The translations under genes were made by a program, and so were the position numbers. From contig CAMGTS010000027.1 of assembly GCA_946062035.1 (NCBI GenBank), positions 1 through 10,482 on the forward strand: DNA of 10,482 nt. Direction: 5' to 3'. Below are positions 5,901 to 10,482 of this stretch, in pieces; positions within the stretch are counted from its first letter, which is position 1, and every line of letters begins with the position of its first letter. Source of the DNA: an uncultured Bacteroidales bacterium. Lineage in GTDB: Bacteria > Bacteroidota > Bacteroidia > Bacteroidales > UBA932. The notes below the pieces were generated by a model. The model was not told the origin of the DNA. It was given only the letters and a program-made list of their open reading frames with translations, and did not search any database.

Positions 5901-7364
5901 ATGAAAAACATTACTTCATCTATCTTGGTTGCAGTAAGTTTGGCACTTGTATCATGCGGTACGGGCAACTACTCTGCAAACGGCAACGGGGGATATGTTA
6001 ACAGTATCTACTACACCTCCGATGCGGAATCCTCTTCGACCCGGACAAATTCCGGTTCGGAAATCAGACAGCTTCAGGGCAAGACAAGCAACGCTTTCAA
6101 GACATCGGCCTCAAACACAGTTTTCAGGGTCGGCGACGCTTCAAATGTCGACACCATATATGTCGGTAACAATAACGTAGTAAACGTTGATTACGAACCT
6201 AATACGACATACGCTGTCGTAGACGACGATGAGAGTTACGAGGCGAGATTAAGAAAATTCGACAGTCCGTCATACACTGTCAACATCAATATTGACACGT
6301 GGGATTACCGTTGGTGCAATCCGTTCTGGAGCTACAACTACGGTTGGTACAGACCTTACGGAATAACTTGGGGTACAGGATGGTACAATCCATATTGGGG
6401 TACATACTACACTTGGAGACCGACTTGGGGTTGGAGTTGGCATATAGGATGGGGTTGGTACGACCCTTGGTTCAGTTGGTATGACCCTTGGTTCAATTGG
6501 GGTTGGGGATGGCATTATCCTCCTCATCACTGGGGCTGGGGTCCTGGCTACTCACGTCCGTGGAGGAACGGCTATTACGGCAGCCGCAACAACATGGGCA
6601 ACAGAAGACATATAGCAAGCAGGAACGACCGATACCACGGCAGAAACAACGGATTTTCATCTGTAACAGGTAACAGGCCGTCAATAGGAGCTTCCGGAAG
6701 CTCTACCCGCCGCACGACAGGTTCTGACTACAGAAGACCTACCATGGACAGGATTAGAGGCAATAACGCAACCAGTGTCAATACATCCGGTGGCAATACA
6801 AGCTACAGAGGCAACGGTTCTTCTACAAGACCTGCCGGCAATTCATCCGCAAGACCTTCAACAAGACCTAACCCTAATATGCACCAGGGCAACTCTTCTA
6901 CAAGAAGGAGCGGAAGTATTGGGATAGGAGCTGGTTCTACAAGCAGAGGCAACACCTCTGCAAACAGGACAGGCAGTACGCTCAACTCCGGCAATGGGGC
7001 CGTATATAACAACAACGCTATCAACAGCGGATACGGCAACACTTCAAGAAGACCGTCATCGTCAGTAAGAAGCACCCATACGACAAGTAAGAGCGGCACC
7101 ACTTACCGTCCTTCGACAAGCCGAAGCGGATCAAGCAAGAGTTCATACGGAAACAGCAACACTTTCAGACAATCAAGCGGAAGTTCAAGCAGGTCATCCA
7201 ATAGCAACTCTTCAACGAGGAGCAGCTCTACAAGCCGTTCAAGCAACTCATCTTACTCGACCGGCAGCTATTCAAGAAGCGGTTCTTCAGGTGGCGGATA
7301 TTCCGGCGGTGGTGGAAGCCATTCAAGCGGCGGTCGGAGCGGTGGTTCTTCTACAAGAAGATAG
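5901..7364 (+). CDS. Trp/Tyr-rich lipoprotein with Arg/Ser/Gly low-complexity tail
   Basis: A 487-residue exported lipoprotein of unknown function. The signal peptide ends in a lipobox Leu-Val-Ser-Cys with Cys19 as the lipidated residue. GTGNYS follows, not the acidic run of the known Bacteroidetes lipoprotein export signal, so surface display is not predicted by that rule. Residues 20-133 are polar and fairly acidic (VVDDDESYE near 107-115). Residues 134-221 hold 22 Trp plus many Tyr, Gly and Pro, in units such as WYNPYW and WYDPWF. Residues 222-487 are low-complexity Ser, Arg, Gly, Asn and Thr with about 35 Arg, no Glu and three Asp, all before residue 290. SSTRR or SSTRP recurs and the protein ends SSTRR. 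A strong ribosome binding site precedes the start. The porin gene follows after 49 bases with no terminator. I know of serine-rich proteins with odd names in Bacteroides annotations, but no proven role. Confidence 0.85.
   Translation: MKNITSSILVAVSLALVSCGTGNYSANGNGGYVNSIYYTSDAESSSTRTNSGSEIRQLQGKTSNAFKTSASNTVFRVGDASNVDTIYVGNNNVVNVDYEPNTTYAVVDDDESYEARLRKFDSPSYTVNINIDTWDYRWCNPFWSYNYGWYRPYGITWGTGWYNPYWGTYYTWRPTWGWSWHIGWGWYDPWFSWYDPWFNWGWGWHYPPHHWGWGPGYSRPWRNGYYGSRNNMGNRRHIASRNDRYHGRNNGFSSVTGNRPSIGASGSSTRRTTGSDYRRPTMDRIRGNNATSVNTSGGNTSYRGNGSSTRPAGNSSARPSTRPNPNMHQGNSSTRRSGSIGIGAGSTSRGNTSANRTGSTLNSGNGAVYNNNAINSGYGNTSRRPSSSVRSTHTTSKSGTTYRPSTSRSGSSKSSYGNSNTFRQSSGSSSRSSNSNSSTRSSSTSRSSNSSYSTGSYSRSGSSGGGYSGGGGSHSSGGRSGGSSTRR
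6456..6497 (+). repeat. Two tandem 21-base units encoding [14 protein letters not shown]
   Basis: Units 6456-6476 and 6477-6497 differ at only two bases (TAC/TAT and AGT/AAT codons). The near identity at DNA level points to a recent tandem duplication inside the Trp-rich segment, by slippage or unequal exchange. Confidence 0.8.
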
Positions 7365-7413
7365 CCCCTGATATTCAGACAAATAAGATTAACAATTCAA
7401 ACTTAGTACTATA

Positions 7414-8979
7414 ATGAAAAAGGTTTTGATATTGCTTAGCGGCATAGCGGTTACGCTATTCTCTATGAATGCTAACGCACAGAACGCTTATACCGCATAC
7501 TCTCTTTCCGACAACAAGGTGGAGGGGACAGCCAGAAGCGTAGCGATGGGAAATGCAATGACAGCATTAGGAGGAGATCTCGGAGCAATCAGCATAAATC
7601 CTGCCGCATCAGCAGTTTACAAATACAATGAAGTAGGGTTTACTCCGGCTTTCTATACTTCTGTGATTGAAACGAACTTCGGAGGCATGAACACAAAGGC
7701 TACAAGAACATCTTTTGGCATAGCCAATCTGGGCGGAGTAGCCAACATGTCTATAGGACGCAACAGGAATACCGGCCTTGTCGGCTTCTCATTCGGACTC
7801 ACATACAATAAGCAGAATAACTTTAACACTACTGTTAAAAACAACGCATTCGTAGGTGGTTCAAGTTATGCGGACGCTCTTGCGAATAATATGAGCGGCT
7901 ATCTCGGGTATGATATGGACATGAACAACAGTCAGGATCCGTTCAGGACATTCGGAGTCGGAATGTGGCCGTATCTGCTTGCATGGAATGGCAGCATTGT
8001 TGACACTTTGGACACCAATCCAAGTGAATTTATCGCCGCTACATATTACAATCCGGACTCATACAACTCTTTCCAGACATACAACAGGAAACAGTACGGA
8101 AGCAATTCTGTCAGCAACGTGAATATGGGATTCAACTTCGGAAACAAATTCTATTTAGGATTTAACGTCGGATTCCATTCTGTATGGAACAAAGTTGAGG
8201 AGACATATACAGAAGAGAGTACTGATGCTGACGGAAACCCTATGCTCAGTGACTCCGGATTCGACTATATGAGACAGTTCTACCACCAGACAACAAGCGG
8301 TAGCGGTATCGACTTCCAGTTGGGATTCATCTACACCCCTGCGCCTTTTGTCAGATTGGGAGCGTCTATTTCCTCACCTACCTGGTATTTCCTTACTGAC
8401 AAATGCTATTGGGATCTCGACACATATTTCGATGACAACTACCACGCTACAATCAACTCACCTGAAGCCGCTTTTGACTATAGGGTCAATACACCGTTCA
8501 GATATAGCGTAGGTGCGGCGTTGACATTCCCTTGGGGAGCTTTCAGCTTGGATTATGAGGGAAGCAAATACTCTCAGGCAAGACTTCACAACAGCCCAAG
8601 TACGGAGCGTTCTTTAGAAGAGGATTTCAGCGGGATAAACTCCGAAATCCAATCGGTATTTGACCGTTCTGACAAGGTAAGATTCGGTGCAGAAGTTAAT
8701 CCTGTCCCATATATTTCAGTCAGAGGAGGTTTCCAGTATAGTACTGCAGGTCTCAAAAAGGAGGTTTTCGGCAAAGTGTTCGAAAGCTATGTAGGCTCTT
8801 TCGGTTTAGGCTTTACGACTAAATGCGGATTCTTTACTGATGTCGCATATCAGCAGTCGATTAAGAAACAGACACTCATTTATGACGCTGCGGATGTCGT
8901 ATCAGATTATGTCTGTGCAGAGACTCCTATAAAGAGAAACGACTGGAGACTGCTCTTTACCTTCGGCTATAGATTCTAA
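7414..8979 (+). CDS. OmpP1/FadL/TodX-type outer-membrane transport protein
   Basis: A predicted 521-residue outer-membrane beta-barrel. The signal peptide MKKVLILLSGIAVTLFSMNANA would be cleaved before Gln23. The mature N-terminus, with GTARSVAMGNAMTALGGDLG (38-57) followed by SINPAASAVY (60-69), is the typical FadL-type plug region with its NPA motif. Alternating aromatic and small-residue strands run to the end, which is RLLFTFGYRF; the terminal Phe fits the C-terminal beta-signal used by BamA. The family carries hydrophobic compounds such as long-chain fatty acids (FadL) or aromatics (TodX). Bacteroidota members are often annotated as hemin receptors on weak grounds, so the substrate is unknown. 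It lies 49 bases after the Trp-rich lipoprotein gene with no terminator or recognisable promoter between, so the two are probably one transcript. Confidence 0.87.
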   Translation: MKKVLILLSGIAVTLFSMNANAQNAYTAYSLSDNKVEGTARSVAMGNAMTALGGDLGAISINPAASAVYKYNEVGFTPAFYTSVIETNFGGMNTKATRTSFGIANLGGVANMSIGRNRNTGLVGFSFGLTYNKQNNFNTTVKNNAFVGGSSYADALANNMSGYLGYDMDMNNSQDPFRTFGVGMWPYLLAWNGSIVDTLDTNPSEFIAATYYNPDSYNSFQTYNRKQYGSNSVSNVNMGFNFGNKFYLGFNVGFHSVWNKVEETYTEESTDADGNPMLSDSGFDYMRQFYHQTTSGSGIDFQLGFIYTPAPFVRLGASISSPTWYFLTDKCYWDLDTYFDDNYHATINSPEAAFDYRVNTPFRYSVGAALTFPWGAFSLDYEGSKYSQARLHNSPSTERSLEEDFSGINSEIQSVFDRSDKVRFGAEVNPVPYISVRGGFQYSTAGLKKEVFGKVFESYVGSFGLGFTTKCGFFTDVAYQQSIKKQTLIYDAADVVSDYVCAETPIKRNDWRLLFTFGYRF

Positions 8980-8987
8980 CGACAGAT

Positions 8988-9006
8988 GCCGATATGTGTT
9001 ATCGGC
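8988..9006. terminator. Candidate hairpin at the convergent porin/WbqC junction
   Basis: GCCGATA (8988-8994) and TATCGGC (9000-9006) form a perfect 7-pair stem with a TGTGT loop, starting 9 bases after the porin stop. The WbqC stop codon (8999-9001) straddles the loop and right arm. There is no T run on either strand, so a role as terminator is tentative. Confidence 0.4.
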
Positions 9007-9700
9007 GACTTATCGTAAGATAAGAGATACTGTTCGGACCTTCATTGAACAGCAAATCGATAATAGAAAGATTCGGTATAAAACCCTGCTTCGCGGAAAA
9101 AACCTGCCAGTAGGGTTTTTCCATATCAAAAAGTCGCAACAAGTCAGGACCTTTGTGTTTGGGATGGATTGCGCTTCTCAAATCAAGAATGCCGTCTTGT
9201 GAAAACAGATTCCCGTTCGTTGGCTTTTCATCATTTTGCATTATTTGCAGAAGGTCCGGATACCTTTCATATTTATCCGTAAAAGAAATTTCAGCCTTCA
9301 CACCGCAAAGTTCAAGCAGTTTCTCCGTAAGGCGTGTGTTGAAGCGCAATAACGACTCTTCACCGCACTCCATAAGGGAAAAAATATCATCTCTGTAGTA
9401 TTCAAAGAATGGGGAATTCATATAAGCGGAGTCTATAGCCCTCTTGTGCAGCCTGACCCAATTGTCCGAGTAATCAATCAGTACATCTGCGATCGGAATC
9501 TTATGGGAATGCTCTACTCCGCTTCTTCTCACCGGTATATTCAGATACATCGGGCCATTTGTCGTGAATATATTACAACGATTCCGCCACGACTGTTTCT
9601 GATAGATTTCGTGCCCCTCAACATTTGCGCCACCGCAATTTGCGATGGCGACAAAATATTCTACCGGTGGTAAATATGCTGTTGATAAAACACACTTCAT
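8999..9700 (-). CDS. WbqC-family protein
   Basis: A 233-residue protein matching the WbqC-like family. It shows the N-terminal TAYLPPVEYF block (7-16). The YQKQSWRNRCNIFTTNGP segment (33-50) leads into YLNIPVRR. WVRLHKRAIDSAYMNSPFFE is at 81-100, followed by YYRDDIF. The C-terminus holds LDLRSAIHPKH and KPYWQVFSAKQGFIPNLSIIDLLFNEGP. Family members occur in O-antigen and other envelope loci, but I know of no established biochemical activity. There is no signal peptide, so it is probably cytoplasmic. The gene starts 7 bases after the lpxA stop on the same strand, which implies co-transcription and possibly translational coupling, and fits a link with lipopolysaccharide. Its last codons overlap two small hairpins facing the convergent porin gene. 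Confidence 0.85.
   Translation of the reverse strand: MKCVLSTAYLPPVEYFVAIANCGGANVEGHEIYQKQSWRNRCNIFTTNGPMYLNIPVRRSGVEHSHKIPIADVLIDYSDNWVRLHKRAIDSAYMNSPFFEYYRDDIFSLMECGEESLLRFNTRLTEKLLELCGVKAEISFTDKYERYPDLLQIMQNDEKPTNGNLFSQDGILDLRSAIHPKHKGPDLLRLFDMEKPYWQVFSAKQGFIPNLSIIDLLFNEGPNSISYLTISRR
9009..9024. other. Second small inverted repeat beside the porin/WbqC junction
   Basis: CTTATC (9009-9014) and GATAAG (9019-9024) form a perfect 6-pair stem with a GTAA loop, inside the last WbqC codons and 2 bases from the previous hairpin. As transcribed from the minus strand the two stems would lie in tandem at the 3' end of the lpxA-wbqC message, perhaps slowing decay or aiding termination. Function is unproven. 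Confidence 0.35.
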
Positions 9701-9707
9701 GGGAGGA

Positions 9708-10482
9708 CTACTCTTCCGAAGCCTGTTTAGGGTTATATCCTACTATACCTCGTTTTGAACCTTCAACAAAGTTCAGGATAGTCTGTTTCTCTTCAGAATC
9801 AGGGAGCTGCTCTTGAGCGACCTTGCAAGCCATGCCTACATTCATACCGCTTTGGTATATTATCCTGTAGACATCCTTGATTCTCTCGATTTGTTCAGCG
9901 GTAAAGCCTCTTCGCCTCAAACCGACACTGTTGATTCCACAGAATGAGACAGGACGTTTTCCGACCATCGCATAAGGAGGGATATCCTTTCCGACATAGG
10001 AACCTCCACTCAACATCGCATGACAACCGATTCGGGTAAATTGGTGAACTCCTGAAGAACCGCCAACGATAGCCCAATCATCTACATCTGTCTCACCGGC
10101 AAGACCTACATAACTGACAAGTATCACATGATTGCCAATACGACAGTCATGAGCGACATGGACATAGGCCATAAGAAACGAATCATTGCCTATGGTAGTC
10201 TTATATTTTCCGCTTGCCGCCGTACCACGGCTGACAGTACAATATTCGCGGATCATTACGTTATCGCCTATTTCAACATAAGTCTCCTCACCCTTAAACT
10301 TCAAATCCTGAGGAAGCGCACCGATAACGGCACCGTTGAAAATCTTACAATTCTTTCCGATTTTAACGTAGTCATTAATAGAGACATAAGGACCGATCCA
10401 TGTTCCGTCCCCGATCTCCACATGCTCAGCAATAGTTGCGAAAGGGCTTATAACTACATTCTTGCCAATTTTGGCGTTAGGA
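9708..10482 (-). CDS. lpxA: UDP-N-acetylglucosamine acyltransferase LpxA, N-terminal end outside window
   Basis: Cytoplasmic trimer that transfers a 3-hydroxyacyl chain from acyl carrier protein to UDP-GlcNAc, the first step of lipid A synthesis. The frame stays open to the window edge; about 257 residues are visible and only a few are missing. A left-handed beta-helix of hexapeptide repeats runs from PNAKIGKNVVISPFATIAEHVEIGDG onward. ALPQDLKFKGEE, FLMAYVHVAHDC with the catalytic His (codon 10149-10151, E. coli His125), SSGVHQF (E. coli His160) and the GLRRRGF turn into the C-terminal helices are all present. The position matching E. coli Gly173, which sets acyl-chain length, is Gly (10005-10007), which fits a long chain. 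A GTG at 10419-10421 is not the start, since good LpxA sequence lies upstream. A WbqC-family gene follows 7 bases downstream. In Bacteroidota an lpxC-fabZ fusion often lies just upstream of lpxA; here that would be outside the window. Confidence 0.95.
   Translation of the reverse strand, partial: PNAKIGKNVVISPFATIAEHVEIGDGTWIGPYVSINDYVKIGKNCKIFNGAVIGALPQDLKFKGEETYVEIGDNVMIREYCTVSRGTAASGKYKTTIGNDSFLMAYVHVAHDCRIGNHVILVSYVGLAGETDVDDWAIVGGSSGVHQFTRIGCHAMLSGGSYVGKDIPPYAMVGKRPVSFCGINSVGLRRRGFTAEQIERIKDVYRIIYQSGMNVGMACKVAQEQLPDSEEKQTILNFVEGSKRGIVGYNPKQASEE

Noticed and set aside
6803..7102. Leu/Pro-rich minus-strand frame opposite the lipoprotein tail
   Set aside because: The composition is the complement of Ser/Arg/Gly/Asn codons in the low-complexity tail; there is no signal peptide or ribosome site.
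6564..7364. CRISPR array or tandem DNA repeat in the lipoprotein tail
   Set aside because: Repeated words such as TCTTCTACAAGA are short and irregularly spaced, and arise from recurring SSTR codons; there are no regular repeats or spacers.
9708..10421. lpxA starting at GTG 10421
   Set aside because: Upstream codons in the same frame read PNAKIGKNVVISPFATIAEH, typical LpxA hexapeptide sequence, so the gene continues past the window.

Overview
The window looks like chromosomal DNA of a member of the Bacteroidales (phylum Bacteroidota). The support is a DUF3078-type outer-membrane protein, a WbqC-family protein beside lpxA, an archaeal/eukaryotic-type prolyl-tRNA synthetase, an OmpP1/FadL-type porin, few Shine-Dalgarno sequences, and promoter boxes matching the Bacteroidetes TAnnTTTG consensus. 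I cannot name genus or species. There is no sign of phage, insertion sequences, CRISPR, tRNA or rRNA. Coding density is high and no gene-free stretch exceeds 100 bases.

Left part (1-2509): the C-terminal part of a signal peptide peptidase SppA runs in from the left edge on the + strand and ends in a rho-independent terminator. tilS, the tRNA(Ile) lysidine synthetase gene, follows. The tilS 3' end overlaps a convergent minus-strand gene by 13 bases, and an imperfect hairpin covers both stop codons.

Middle minus-strand block (2472-5802): proS, then a conserved gene of unknown function, then a DUF3078 beta-rich outer-membrane protein. They share one strand with gaps of 54 and 31 bases and probably form an operon read from the 5803-5900 region.

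Divergent region (5803-5900): only 98 bases separate proS from the rightward genes. Two face-to-face TAnnTTTG boxes flank a 25-base hairpin, which would sit at the 5' end of both transcripts.

Right plus-strand block (5901-8979): an unusual lipoprotein with 22 tryptophans in 88 residues and a long Arg/Ser/Gly/Asn tail, followed 49 bases later by an OmpP1/FadL-type outer-membrane porin. The pair is probably co-transcribed.

Right edge minus-strand block (8999-10482): lpxA (first step of lipid A synthesis, truncated by the window edge), then a WbqC-family gene 7 bases downstream. Much of the window serves the cell envelope: SppA, DUF3078, the lipoprotein/porin pair, LpxA and WbqC. Two translation genes, tilS and proS, are mixed in.

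The observations most worth a second look are the Ser-to-Cys change at the SppA nucleophile position, the Trp-rich/Arg-rich lipoprotein linked to a FadL-type porin, and the shared palindrome between opposing promoters.
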